Numbered from the stretch's first letter, positions 10,345-23,525 are shown. The stretch: 64,000 bases of DNA from Luidia sarsii (GCA_949987565.1 OX465102.1:17009506-17073505), one strand, 5' to 3'. Made by a program: numbers and translations. The notes: generated from the sequence alone by a model not told the origin.

Positions 10345-12927
10345 GTAAGCAACAGCCTTCCTATACCCCAGAGGTTGATCCGTGCGAGTTCCCAAACCAA
10401 GTGAAGGGTTCCTTATCTATAGACCGTTTGTGGAAACAGTAATTACACTCCGCAAACAGCTAGCATTGGAACAATCCCACCGGCTATTATGACCATGACT
10501 CTACCTGGTTTTCGGTATCAGCTAAATTTTTCCCCATTCATTTTGTACGCGAACGAATACTCATAAAACTTAAGGTAAACGTAAGGTAAGAAACTTCATG
10601 TTTTACCGGTAACTTAGCTTTCGCTACAAATTCTTCACCAAATGCGTTTGACGAGGGTTGTTGCTATTATAGAAAGCGTGTAATTTCTACTTTAGGTACG
10701 CTTTTTTGTACTTATGTTTTAAGGTAATGCGTAAACAAGATTAAGGCCTTTAATTTTCAAAATACCACTTTGCTCACTGATAGAGCGATCACTCATAGAA
10801 CAATCGGTCGCGAAAGAGATAATACATAATTGTGTCACCGCACTCTACCTCCCAGGCCATTACAAAACTTTCTAACGCTTACAGTTTACAAAATTAACTT
10901 GTAAATCTTGCAGTACTGGAACATACAATCATTTCCGTTGACGTAGATCTACACTCTATCCCCGTTTTAACGGACATCAGACCATACATGTAGTTTGGTA
11001 TCAATAAATGTCAGTTCCATACCATCCAATAGGAGAACGCCATCGACGCCCGTCGTTAGAGATAAATTCATCTGCGTGACCTTGATGTGACTTTGTCGTT
11101 TAGTGTGATACGCAATAATCGAGGCTGAAGTCTTGCGGGAGCCGAGGCCCCCGCCTCGATTTCAATCAATTACTTTTTTTTGGATTCGTCCGGAGCGCCG
11201 AACGTCCAACCTCAAGGAAACGAGCCGCGGCATCACGGCGTAATTCCGCATCCGTCATCGCCGAATAATAACCAAGGACACAAGAGGGGCACGTCCATGT
11301 TATGCACAAAATACACGCCCTCGGGGTTACATACACAAATGTGCACATCATTATACACTGGGGACACAGTGGCGCTCGAATAATGTTCGCCATCGGCCGA
11401 CACCTGTCGTACCTCTCACATTTGGATACAAGCGATGTATAATTACCGACAGGACGATGGGAGTCGACGTACTTTCCGCCGAGGCTTAATGACCGCTAAT
11501 GTTTTCCTTTCAGTCTTGGAAATCGATGCATCTATTGCGTTGATTAGCAATACGTCAATGAAGTGCGTTTGTCTGCAGTAGAAAAGGCATTTGCGTTGTG
11601 CCGCTGATTCAGCCTCGTAATATACTAGACTTGTATCAGCGCTACTTCATTTTTTTCTCAACTCCTTTCCTGAAAGTTCATGTTTTATTCCTCCATGCCA
11701 TCGTTCATCCCGTACGTCATTCAATGCTTACAGCTTGTTAATGTCCCAAGGTGATAGACCTTACTTGACCGTATTGTGAAATTACATACGTAAAAAAAGC
11801 CATTTGATTAAAGAACATCCTCCACTGTAATTTTCGCTTCAGCCGCTACCACTTACCTCGTTAGGATCGAAGCTTTGCCCAGGATTAGGTTCTTGGAAGG
11901 GTATACACGCTCTAATCATCTACATTTCAATGCGAGTGTAATGAAATTAAGCTGCGATATATATACGGGGCCTGTGCCCAAATATATCCAATACGACACT
12001 TGAAGTTTTCCGGAGTGGCCGCCAAATTCGATGTCCGTTTTTTTTTCTTTGCCAATTTACATCGTTGACATGGCACTTGATTGCCGATTCATTTCACCTC
12101 GCCATCTCTCGAAAGGCTTTTACCCGCAATTTCCTTACTGCCTACGGCTTATTTTGTAGCTTTTACAGAAATGCCATTTGAAATATCTCCCGGCTCTTTC
12201 ATTGAAAGAAGCCATCGTATACCACGGCGCTGGCGAGAGTTATATTCTGCACTGTTCAGCCGTATTGCAGATATATAGGTCTCACAGCGAACTCAAGTAA
12301 ACCTCGCACATGTATGCCTACACCAGTTGAGATTCGCCAAGAGACGTCAGCTGGCGTCTTTTGATCCCGTAATTACCCAGTGTGGCTCTGGCGAGGACCA
12401 TTCATGGTTAATTCAGAACGATCGGGAGCGCACGAGCGCAGGTGTGTATGGGTGACAGGTTCGCCAAAGAAGGTTCCCCCCTTTCCCCCTTAACAGAAGA
12501 GCCCGTATAATTGGTGGGAGGGTGGAGGAGGAGGTCTCCCGAAATCAGATTAAGGTGGGGGTCAACCCTGGTCCATAGAGTCAAGGATGTCTGTTGATGA
12601 CGAAGGGCCGGTGAACCGTGAACGAACTGTTCGTTTCCCGAGCCTTCAAGAGGAGAGAGGGGGAAAAAGTTCAGCGTTGATAGCCAATCAATAGGGCCAA
12701 CGAAGCGAACGCAAATTACCATCAACGGGCTCTTTGGTGACTACACATTGGAGCTGCGTGAAGTCCGACCAAGACTTCGGTGACGATCCGACATCGTGGC
12801 ACTGCAGGACATTAGCATTTGGCGTGTGAGTTTGTAAAGTTGTATCCAAATTCGATTTGAATTGAAAAATCCAAAAAAATAAAAGGTAGGGTGTCAGAGG
12901 TTTTCGAACCAATTGAGAAGAACCTTG

Positions 12928-13036
12928 TGGGAGGTTTGAGGAAGACCTCCGTGTATAACACATCTCTTTTGAGACGAAGTGTTGCTCTGGAAAGAGCCGG
13001 TAACTCAACGTTTCGGGCAGTGTGTACTCTGGCCAC
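12928..13036 (-). mobile_element. Penelope-like terminal repeat fragment, AACGTTTCGGGCAG type
   Basis: On the plus strand ACATCTCTTTTGAGA, AGCCGGTAACTCAACGTTTC and GGGCAGTGTGTACTCTGGCC line up in order with the elements at 46551-46700 and 62779-62930. Read on the minus strand this is a hairpin (GGCCAG/CTGCCC, imperfect) followed by GAAACGTT. It is a decayed copy without coding sequence. Assignment to Penelope-like elements rests on the hairpin-GAAACG signature and is inference. Confidence 0.5.
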
Positions 13037-14369
13037 CAAGGACAGAATCGCAATAAGCTGGAATGCCTGACGCTTCGACTCGAGCTGGATATTTCTCTAA
13101 GGCGGAATGGCAAGGATGGAAAGAGTACAGATTAGGAATAGGATTCGGATGCCAAAGAAGTAACAGAAAACAAGGGTAAAGCTGCTAGAGATAATTGCTA
13201 TTGAAGGGAATGTTAAGCTGTACGGATGGGGGCAATGATCAAAGGAACATGGATCAAATGAAACCAATGAAGGCGTTCTGGTCCTAGTCAATCCCTCCGC
13301 TGGGTGTTTTGGCCGCGTGGTAGAATAGTCTGGAGACGGATAATGGTTGACGGATACAAAATCAAATGCCATTTTTTTAAAGCAAAGTTTTACTCTGAAC
13401 CCCACCGTTGAATGCAAGTAAAATTCCAAGGAAGGATAAGTCCAGGCAGCCGCGGCCTCACAAAAACTGGCGAGGTCGGACCCTTATATTGGCCCGTCAG
13501 ACTGAAAAAAAAAACAGCAACAGAGAATCGTTTTCCCATTGCACAGTCTGGCGATTTGACAAATGTTTGGAGTTTATGATTGATTTTGACCGCCCAAAAA
13601 TCTCAGATGTTTATTTTTTGTTGGTATTTTGCACCACCGTTGGTGGAAAAATGATTCGGATATCGCTCAACATGCTTTAGACATTATAGGATACATCAGG
13701 AGAATTCATAACCCCGCCTATACATTATCATACTTCCATTCTTATCGGTCGCCGTCTCGTTGGAACTTGGAGACCGCTGCCTCGTGTACGCGCCTTCCTT
13801 GAGAGACCTTTGAATATGGAAGGACAGGATTCCATGTAAGCCATCCCAATCGTGTAAATCATCCCAAGCTCATAAGCATTCATTCACCGAGATTCTATCT
13901 ATATTGGACAAGGGAGGCCAAATCACAGCAAAACTAAAACGCCTAGATGGTGATAAAGAATGGTTTCGAATTGCGTCGTTGTAATAAATGTATATATTCT
14001 CCGTCACGCTGATTCTGTATCAGCAGACCAGATTGAGGATTTCTCAAGATGCCGAAATGTGATTTGATCCCTTCCACGGATAATTCTTGTCCACCCCTAT
14101 ATAATGGCGTATTGGCTGTGGAATGCAGCTCCAATGTAGTTGTAACTTAGTGGGAATATTTTAGAATGATGTTAAAATGCAGTCAGAATAGTCATACTGC
14201 ACTCCGAATATCCAGGTCTGTGCACGGATCTTTGATTCCGACGCCAGTACGACCCACTCCACCTTCATAGTGCGACTATATAATAGTAGGGTTTAATACA
14301 GAAATGAATGAGGGTGCACAATAACGTTAATGCAAACACTGTTGCAAATTGATCACTGACTAAAATGAT

Positions 14370-14448
14370 AGAGGGCCTGGCGTTTCTATCCGAGCAGGAT
14401 CTTGCTCTTTGAGAAAGGTCCTGCTCGGATCGAAACGCCAGGCCCTCT
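14370..14448. repeat. Palindromic pair of Penelope-like ends (AGGCCC type)
   Basis: Left arm 14370-14401 (AGAGGGCCTGGCGTTTC...) and right arm 14417-14448 (...GAAACGCCAGGCCCTCT) are 32-nt inverted repeats with few mismatches around a 15-nt loop. Each arm contains the hairpin-GAAACG signature of the AGGCCC family (also at 16621, 48406, 50121, 58564, 61432 and 62251). The preceding GTTGCAAATTGATCACTGAC matches the sequence that precedes the other family members. Confidence 0.7.
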
Positions 14449-16620
14449 AACTCTTAAGAAAATGAGGAAAATAGTTAACCGTGAGGACCAACGCAAATGG
14501 TCAAATAATGAAATCTAAAGCTCCGAAACTTCAATTTTCGTGAAAACCCGAAACGCTGATCCGCCTGATTGTCTTAGACATACAATTTAGTTTACATTGT
14601 ATATCATTATGTTGATTTGGTCTCCTAAGACCCACCATTGTGGAGGTTTTGGGTGTACATACTCGGCGGAGGCATCTCGACGAGTGTAGTGTATACAGCA
14701 GCCTTAAATCACAGACGTAATGACCGATAGACTGTTTTGTATTGGTCTGTCAAGAACTGAGGTGGACGCACAACGGGTTGAAGGAAGGCAGACCCGATTC
14801 TGCTGCAAACGACGAGGAATTGGGCGTTTTCTCGGTGGGGATTTATGGAATAACCAATTGTTACCAGAAAACGACCGCAAATTCTGATGAAATTTTATAG
14901 AATTATAATTACATAGCTATGTACAGTTGCCTCTGTACGCCCCTATTTCGACAACTCAAATAGCATTAAAGGTAGAGTAGTATTATCTAATGTCAACATT
15001 AAATTCAGGATAAAAAAACCTGATACCTAACCCCAGACAACGCACCAGTGGCGTTATCACTAAGTGTAAAGATATGTCTCATACACATACCTATGTAGTG
15101 TATTGATCAGTCATTCGTAATTCATTCGAGAATTTGTCGTGAAGGTGTGTAGGGCTGCCCGCCTCTGAAACTGTCTGGAGTTTTTCAATGTGAAATCGGA
15201 ATAATCACAGGGCTTGGTGCTTTGTGCCTTTCAGTGGAGCTGAAGGGGAAACAGCACCATAATTTGTTTCTACTCTCTGCCTGTGGGCGTACGAAAAATA
15301 TTTAACGATGACACGGTTGCACGTGAAGTTGTGGTGGTGTCACACCTTTTTTTTTTCATCAGCACCAGAGGGGTATGAAAGACGTCAGAGAATTTCATTG
15401 AGTTGTGGTATCGCGGCAGGGCACAGTGTGAAACGGGACAAGGGGTGACAGGTGCAGTAAGTCGTGCAGACGGTTCCCGGTCGGGAAAGCGCGCCAAAAA
15501 CTTCACATTTCAAGAAACTTGGTAAACACATTGTCAGGCGCGGGAAGAGGGGGAGGGGGTGGGGGGGGGGAGAGTTGTTGGCCGGTTGGTGCACGTGCGG
15601 CCACATTTATTATGCCGATGCGTACGTACTTCGGTAGACGCGTTGTGCATTGCTGCCATAACTACTAAATACCCCGCATATCTGAGGCAGATTTCGCATC
15701 CAGTCTGTGAATAGAGACTCGCTGCGACATTTAAAAAAAATGGATGATGATGATGGGACTCGCAGCCAGCATCAGTCGCTCGAACAGAGCGATCGCTTTC
15801 AAGCTAAGCTCTGGCAGCAGCGAGGCAACGCTTTCCCGCGACTGTATTTCGTCGTGAAGTGTCATGATATGTAATAACAATCGTGCGTGGTGATTGCAAG
15901 CAATTAGTAATTGGCGCACGAAGCCCATACATCACCGCCCTCTTTGCGGGATTGTCAGAGCCCTCGGTGTGGCATTGTGGGTAGGATGTATTGGTATTGA
16001 ACGCAAATGGGTCCGCACTAAATCGAGCGCGAAACCCGAGCACGGGTAGAAAAAACTCATCACACGCTGACAAACTCCGCGCATCACCGCCGCCCCTCAA
16101 CTCCCTCCCCCCCCCGAACGCTCTATCAAATGGGTTTCTTGGCGCGCGCCGTATCTCCAGACGGCCCGCGGACATCTGGCATCTAACCTTGCCAGTTCGC
16201 CTTGCCCTGAAGCGCAATATCAAGACTCAAGACCAAGGCCTCGCTGCTGGATCAACCGAAAGAGGCCGTTTCGCCGCACCTCCCTCGGGAGTGTCTTGGC
16301 CGGGAAATGGCGGCGACGACAGGGCCTTTCCTTCTCCGTCTTTCCCTCTTTCACCCCCCAAAAATGTGTTTTGCGTTTTGGGTAAAAGATTTGAAGGAGT
16401 ATAGAGCGCGCTTGTCGGACTGACGCGCCTTGGCGTCATCCTGACGATTGACGCCTCTTCTCGCCGAAGGACGTCTTGTCCTAGAACGTCTCAATAAGTT
16501 ACGACAGCGTTACAAACTACCGGTGTAGAGGAGTTCTTTTTTCACACGACGTCACCTGACCGCCAAAGACTAATTAGCATTTCCGCAGGAGCGTCCAAAT
16601 CCGTGGAAGTGCATTCAAAT

Positions 16621-16680
16621 GTCGAATCTCAAAATTGAGTGGGCCTGACGTTTCGATCCTAGCAGGACCTTTATCGAATC
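16621..16680 (-). mobile_element. Penelope-like 3' end fragment (AGGCCC type)
   Basis: The plus strand reads GAATCTCAAAATTGAGTGGG then CCTGACGTTTCGATCCTAGC and AGGACCTTT, near-identical to 48470-48512 and 61490-61530. On the minus strand this is a GGTCC/GGATC hairpin followed by GAAACGTCAGGCCC. A further decayed copy is visible at 17031-17075. No coding sequence is evident next to it. Confidence 0.6.
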
Positions 16681-17910
16681 TGAGTATTTCCTTTTGGACA
16701 TTTTGATGGGTCGAAGGCGCGCGCGTTCCGCGTGCATCCGCGTGGATTATGTGCTGACCGCCCGAAAGCATGTGACTGAAAAACCTCTTTACGTCAGTCT
16801 GGCACAGGCCGTAAACTCCAAATACGAGCTGGAGTTTCCCCTCCTTATGCGGGGCGTTCTTGTCTGGCTTCCCTAAAACGGAATACCGAATCCACAACTG
16901 GCCGTAAGTCCGGAGAAAATCCTTAACCAACGTTATGAAGAATGTTGGTCGATATGGTGAATAAGAGCCCCACTCTTTGTCGGACAAAATCAAGAACACA
17001 CTTTCAATCTTTCTCTGGCGAAAAAGGTAGAGGGCTTTACTTGTTCAACCTAGCAGGACCTTTCTCAAGGGCAGAGTCAGTACCGTAAGCCTTTCTCTTA
17101 ATTTCTGTACAGGGCCTATTATTGCAAACTTTCTAATGAAATCAGAGCGTGCGGTGAATCAAATATTTTCCGCGATGCTCTTTGTCCAGCTCGGACACTT
17201 CTCCATTTCGACTTCATACAAATTGTCAGTTATTGACCCGAAGCTGTGCCCTGGGCCCTAAGCCTTGGTTTTCATAAGCCCCCATTGTTTATCCAAGATA
17301 TTTTGAACTGAGACCACGCAGGGTCATTGGCGAACCACTTGATTGTTTTCAGCTACCAAATTGGAACATACGACAGTATAGATAAACACGATATCGGTCC
17401 GGTCTACCAAATAATGTCTCATGGACGTCAGTAAATGGATTCTGTGGGTCTATTTTGTTGTTGAAAGGCGGGTATAAAAGCAAGCCCTCCTGGCGTGAAA
17501 GGGGACAATGATATTAGACCGCCTTTTTATATCAAGCAACTTGAAAGCAGTTGTTTTCTTAAATATCGAGAGCGTTTAGAAATAGGTACCCACTTGCAGC
17601 TGGGTAGAATGGGAGCACTAATAGCGACAAGTACGGCTTCAGAATGCATCTATTAATGTCTCTCTTCGCTCGCCACCTCGCGGCCAAATTCACTTAGCTG
17701 TGACCTTCAGCTCGTGTCTATCAAATTTGGCCCTCTCTTGGCAGGGACCTGGAAGTGGGTTAATCGAATCTCGATTCTTCATAATCGGACCTCCGTGCTG
17801 CCATTGTGCGATTTCGTTTACGGTAGATGGCCGTTAGTCGTCAATGGGCAGCCACGCCTCGTTTTACGAGGGCTCTTGTCCTCGCCGGCGGGCCCGTCAG
17901 TAGTAGCATA

Positions 17911-18149
17911 TGTGACCCGGCACATCATAATGAGGAATAACCCCCACTTTTGAGATTTTGAGATTTTCTAATGATGTAAAGAGGGTACCATTAGCTTTCA
18001 AATGATATCAAAGTTTCCTCCAATACATTAACCTTCCGGAAAAAAAAATTGATTGTTTTATCGAATTGAGAAAATATTTTAACTTAGGCATTGTTTACTC
18101 AAAAAAGTGTTTTGGTGGGATATTCCTCATGTCGCTGTGCCGGGTCACA
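17911..18149. mobile_element. MITE, TGTGACCCGGCACA family, copy 1
   Basis: This is a 239-bp element with 14-nt perfect terminal inverted repeats (TGTGACCCGGCACA) flanked by TA on both sides, consistent with TA target duplication. Inside the left terminus are TCATAATGAGGAATAACCCC and ACTTTTGAGATTTTGAGATT. The same ends and interior recur in inverse orientation at 62443-62767. It is non-coding; a Tc1/mariner-like or other TA-inserting MITE is likely. Confidence 0.8.
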
Positions 18150-18569
18150 TATACGGATATGGCGGGGAGGAGGTTGTGAGCGTGTTCGTGTATGCGAGCG
18201 GCGAACTCCTCAGGATTCGCGCTGGCTTGGAAACCGTGCGGTTGTATTCGTTACTGGGGAAGATTTATGGCTTTGTTCCTGCCTGGCTGGAGTTGTGTGG
18301 AATCGTTGGAGCTGGCTTTCGGTTACAAACCATAAATCAGAAGAAGCCCAATGAAAAGTCGAATGTTTGAGCAGCTTTCCACTCGTTGATGCCCGTTTTT
18401 ATTAGCCGCAGATATGAGTCAGCACAAACATCCTGATAAAGAAAGTCTTCGTGTTGCATAAAGAAGATTGACTGACATTGATATACAAAATACTCCATAT
18501 ATACAGCCTAGTTAATATGTCCGCATAGTTGCCGGTCAAGATGTGTTGCATAAACAAAGAGTTCCTGAC

Positions 18570-18710
18570 GAACATTGAGTGGGTAGTTTCGGAGAAATCA
18601 GTGGAGATTCCCTTGGTGACTGGGGCGTGCATGCCGATAGCTGCACGCGAAGCACGCATTGTAATTGTCATCTAGTCGATGATTTCTCCGAAACTACCCA
18701 CTCAACGTTC
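18570..18710. repeat. Foldback element with 31-nt arms
   Basis: Left arm 18570-18600 (starting GAACATTGAGTGGGTAGTTT) and right arm 18680-18710 (starting TGATTTCTCCGAAACTACCC) are inverted repeats with one mismatch, separated by a 79-nt non-coding spacer. Only one copy is seen in the window. It could be a small MITE or a structured transcript. Confidence 0.7.
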
Positions 18711-19901
18711 CGAAAAAAAAATGTTTTTTTTGCTGGTATCTAGACGAACATTTTGTGTGAGTTTCATTTCTGAACTCCGTCTGTTTTGTTAGAAAAAAAA
18801 TCAACAATTCACAAACTAAAGTGCTTCGCCATAGAGTTGTGTGATAAAGACACGGTCAGTTTGGCATCTATACCCATGATGCTTTGCGAACGTTCGAAAG
18901 GTTTATTGATCAATCGGACGCGGTTGCCGTCATTCCGTCGTGACATCACACCCCCAGCAAACAGCGGCGGCATCTTCGATAAAGATGGCTACGTATATAC
19001 GGGAACGCAAATTCGATCTACAATTCCATGAATTATCTCTCTTTATGAAAATCGTACGAGGGTGACTCATAGGTAATTGTAGGTTGTTTTTAACACCCAA
19101 TCAGATAAGCAAACTTTATTTCTTGGGTTGCATTCCCCTTTAAAGCGTTTTCAATCAAATTATCAGGATGAATGTCTAGCTTGTCTTTCACGCGAGATAA
19201 GCGATACCTGGTCCTGACAGATAAGCATTGGTGGGAACATAGCTCATGTTTCCCATAGCAACATCTAAAGGGTGTTCCACTGTGGGCGTTCGCCCGGAAA
19301 CGCCACCAAAGATATTTGCACGGTTGGTTGCAGAATTGAGCCACCGAAATGACGAGAGCACAATGTCTGATTTTGGACCCCTCTGTTACTCAGACGAATA
19401 GAGGAAGGTATCTTCTTCGTCGTGTCTGAACGGTCTCGATACCGCTGTATTTTTGTTGTTGTCACAATGAACTTATCGTGTACTGATTACACTTGTGGAT
19501 TACCCGTGGCAGATATACCGCATTAGGCTTTCGTCGTAACGACTACCACATCATTATTCCCTATAGTCGTTTCATTTTGATATTATGTGTGCTTCATCAT
19601 TAAAATCTGATGAGATATCAGTGCAATGTCACCCATACATTAATGTGGAGGAATGCGAGCGTGGGGACCGTTTTGGACTCCGTGGAGGATCGCAGCCATG
19701 CATGACTTCACGGATAGCAATTAATGCGAAAGGCGAACCGAGACGGCGTGATGCCGGGCCAGTGTCGCGCTGGCCCAAATACCGAGCTCCTCCGAGTCGA
19801 TTTGTCCCGGCCAAGTCGAAAGTATTCGCCCGGAGAATGGGAGGAATTTCCCCCAGCGATACCTACGGACGGCCCATGCGCGCCACGTATAGGCGGGAGG
19901 G

Positions 19902-20088
19902 AAACGAGATTGCCAACCATTCCCAGTAGTTCACTTGATGCTCCTTGTACTTGACATGTATTCCAATAATTGTTTGCTCCACATGAAATGCAAGTGGAAC
20001 TTTGATTGGTAACCGGAATCTTTTGATGTAGTGCTTTCATATCTGAGCAGATTTTGGTGCTTAAGCGGCTCTTTGGAATTAGCCCCCT
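19902..20088 (+). repeat. Dispersed repeat, copy 1 of 2
   Basis: The 187-bp stretch starting AAACGAGATTGCCAA aligns along its length with 46841-47030 in the same orientation. Shared blocks include TTCACTTGATGC, CTTGACATGTATTCC versus CTTGAATTCTATAC, GGTAACCGGAATC versus GGCAACCTGATTC, GCTTAAG and AATTAGCCCCC versus AATTGGCTCC. The copies are well diverged. No coding or terminal structure is visible. Confidence 0.6.
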
Positions 20089-20149
20089 GAAGCATTGCTG
20101 TGACGTCCAAGACTTGCACTTCACAACATTACCCCCCCCCCCTGCAGTT

Positions 20150-20294
20150 TATTTCACCGAACTCATCTTATCTTACGGTCAATCGCAAGATGATGAGCGA
20201 TGCACAGAAACCATTACGGTCTGTCACATCTGTCGCTTGGCTATCCATCGTAAGTTGTGTTACGATGCATCGTATGGCTTTGTGAAATCCAGCC
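20150..20294 (+). mobile_element. MITE-like element, GATGCATCGTAA family, copy 2
   Basis: Imperfect inverted ends are TATTTCACCGAACT and GGCTTTGTGAAATCC. The interior reads CAATCGCAAGATGATGAGC, GATGCACAGAAACC, CCATCGTAAGTTGTGTTACG and ATGCATCGTA, matching the copies at 112-256 (reversed) and 35800-35937. Confidence 0.7.
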
Positions 20295-23200
20295 CAGATT
20301 GTCGGCCCCGCAGCCTCCCCATGCACACCTATACCTAAAAACCAAGCGACCGAGCATATCGGACATACCTGGCCGCTCAGGTAAAGTCAATCGCTCTTAT
20401 AGGTAGGCCTATATCATAGAGATGCCATGAAGCGATTAGCAAAGAACGCTCTATGCCCTATTATAGGACGCAATCGTTTCGAAAGCTGCTGCTGTTGGAC
20501 CCTATTCCACTCATGTCCACCTCCCATCGCAAGATATCCAGGTACGACACACCGGGGGCGGACGGGGCAGTGGACACGGGGGCTCCGAAGACCTTTATAG
20601 ACCATCCGACTGTTTTAAGTCCAGTCGAATACTTTGAGCGGCCGAAGTTCCTGCTGGTATCGCTGCAATGACCTCTGGCCTCAGCCGACCACCGTGCGTG
20701 TGAACTGTGAATGTTGCACTGCTCGAGCAAGTGACGGCGCCAATATCATGTCCAGAATGGCTGCTGTGTAGCACATTTTAACGTTTTGCAGAGGGGACGT
20801 CTGGTATATGCAGAATGGTTGTCCCGACGGCTCTGCGAGATTGAATAGAGTGCCAGCACGTGCTATCACCTGTCGTGTAGTCATCGTTTGGTGGTGGCAG
20901 CGTGTACATATCGTGGACTTTTCGCCTGAAACAAGGGAAGCAGGATTGAAGCTGTAATTGTTTCTATAGTGGCATTCCAAATCACCACAGTCGGGCGTAG
21001 TGCGCCCTGGAACATCTGCCGTGTTTGAATTCATCCAGATTGTACACAGTGGCAGGGATGACATTGGTATGTCTGTTTGTTGTTACTGGAAATTGGGTTC
21101 ATTTTCAGGGCATTTCTAGGTCCGGTTCTGAAACAGAGCCTAGGGCCTTTCCGAATCACGTTGATTACTTCAAGAAAAAAAAGAAAACCATCGCACACAT
21201 ACACGTCTGCCCTTTTACCAAATAGGAAGCTCCATTGCTGTAGGTGTAGGGCCTATAGCTAATAGTTACAATTAGTTAAGTCCGAAAAATATGTCTTTGA
21301 TGAGCAAATAAGCTTCAATGAATGTCAAATTCTGAAAAATGCATTATTTAAGGAGATGACAGTATTGACATTTTCCCATGCACTCAGATACATGCCGCGT
21401 TATGATCTGCTCGGACCTACGATTGCATCATGGGTGCATCTGCTCCTTGTTACGCCGGTCACTTACCCTTTCGCGAGGTCAATCTGATGTTTAGGGTCGT
21501 GGCACTGGAGTATCTTTGGGACATTGTTCTGGACAACTTTGATGCAAAACGGACACCACTTTCCTGAAAATCCACGTACACATTTTATGCAGAAAGTCTA
21601 CTGAAGAGAGTATCAATAATAAATCACATGGTGACGTTATCTATTTTAGTTCCCTTCATTTAGGGTCTTTGCATGGTGTAATTTTGACGAGATCTTCAAA
21701 TGACTCAACTTCGCCTTCAAAGTGTACCAAGTCAATAGGGAAAATTTGACTTTCAAAACCACTAATAATTCAATTGGATGACGCCATCATTACGTCATTG
21801 TTCTCGGTCCATCTATTCATAAGGTTTCCTTCATTGGTATATTATATAACTGTGATGAAGATCCAAAGATGCCATAGGGTCTAAAATGTGGCTGAAGGAA
21901 AGGTGTAGCAAGAGTTTTCTTGGTTTTTTTTTTTTTGGGGGGGGGGGGGGAGAAGAGGACAAGGGAAAACAGAGTAATACGAAAAGACATGCTTTTCCGC
22001 AACGCTGAAGCGTTGGAAAGGCCATATAAGGCAGCTGCAGCAAAAATGAAATTGCTATGATTTCTATTGCAGATACAGTGTACACGAGAGAGAGAGAGAG
22101 AGAGAGGGAGAGAGAGGGATGTTTTGCGCCATTTGAATGCGGCGTCTCCCTTGTGATATTGAAATAAGGCCTGGCCTACTGCCCGTCGGGGTGTCGCTCC
22201 GTTACTTTGAGATATGGGAGAGGGATTTGTTCCACGTCCATGAACCAATCCGGAATGTGAACCGCATAGCGACCTTGAGATGGGATTGCTGATCATGCTC
22301 CGACAAACCGTTTCGATCAAGGGGAACCGAGGCAAATGCATTAAATGAGTTCGACCGAGCCGCGCGTGCACCGGGAGCATTGGCAAACAAGTAATATTGC
22401 AGAAAGTCATAGTACTTGTTGATGGAGTTGCAACACTTCGAGGGGGAAGGGGATGCCTTGCGTACAGCGCGCGATCAATTGAATATGAGTTCTTGTACTG
22501 GGTATCGATTTTTTGTTTGGCGCTAGAGTGCGTTCTGCCGTTTGAGTTTTTAGGGCTTTCCGCACTGTGAAAGCCTCTAGCAAAAACGTCGGTGGCAATA
22601 CGCTTTGTTGAACGCTTGGTCTTGTCTCGGCCATAAAAGATGGGAGTTTCTGATTTTTTGTACCGTCCACAGAAATGCAAATAAAGGCTGAGCTTTTCCC
22701 AACCGATTACTTCCAGTTGCGTGAATGCATTGCCCACTTTTCACTCACTGAAGATGTGTACCGTTAGCCTTGTCAGTATTACCGGTGAATACGAACAACA
22801 TAACGATAGTAGTTAAGAAGTAAGCGATTGGGAAAAAGTGCATAATCTTTCATAGCAGCAACGTCCTCATCAGATGAAATTTCCCATACTGGTCCCATAT
22901 CAGTCAAGCTTGCACTGAAATATTTTCCCTCCATTGACTTGCATGAAAATAGCCGAGTCAAATTTGGATAATGTCGTATTCAGTTTGTATGGAGATTCAT
23001 GGAGATTCAATTTCAGTTTATAGATGTCGGAGGCATTATGTGCGTGTCATTCATGCACCTATTGTAATCTTCATAGAAGCTGGAGATCTAATTTTTGCGT
23101 CACCACCCGATTTGATTATCCGACCGCCCTTTGTTCGTGTGTGTTGCTCCCTTGTTTGGAAGCTTGCACTTTTCCCTTCTAATGCATCTGACGAAGAAAT

Positions 23201-23335
23201 CGTATGTGTGCACCCTTCTCCACTGGTTAGCATGTATGTGCTACTCTTTTAAATTGCTGTATTTACAGCAATTACAGAGTGACATCAATGGTCGAATTAA
23301 TTATTGATATCCATTGTTTAACGTTGTTCTAGATT

Positions 23336-23525
23336 TATAGGTTTGCGGTGACACCATGTCAAATTATCTCTTTTGTGAGTATGTGTGGTTCTGAAAAGGA
23401 ACCGTCTTCAGTCTTCCGAAGATGAACAGAGTACACTGTTCGAAACGTCGAGTTCCTCCGGTTCTTTTCAGAACCACACATACTCACAGAAGAGAGAATT
23501 GAACCTGGCGTCACCGCAGACCTAT
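23336..23525 (+). mobile_element. Inverted-repeat element with hairpin-GAAACG core, next to exon C
   Basis: Left arm 23336-23404 (ATAGGTTTGCGGTGACACCA to GGTTCTGAAAAGGAACC) and right arm 23459-23525 are inverted repeats of about 66 nt. The 54-nt centre holds CCGAAGAT, then GAACAG/CTGTTC (23424-23441) as a 6-bp hairpin, then GAAACGTC (23442-23449). Half of the same structure occurs at 46551-46700. The order of motifs resembles a hammerhead core (CUGANGA, stem II, GAAA, GUC) with changes: the first base pair of motifs reads CCGA, and one extra base precedes stem II. It ends 85 bp before the exon C acceptor. Confidence 0.65.

Noticed and set aside
12812..13113. Frame with TARNVELPALSRATLRLKRD as a protein
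   Set aside because: The same peptide-like string appears in other orientations at 44172 and 62738 because they are copies of the same non-coding repeat; frames differ and break.
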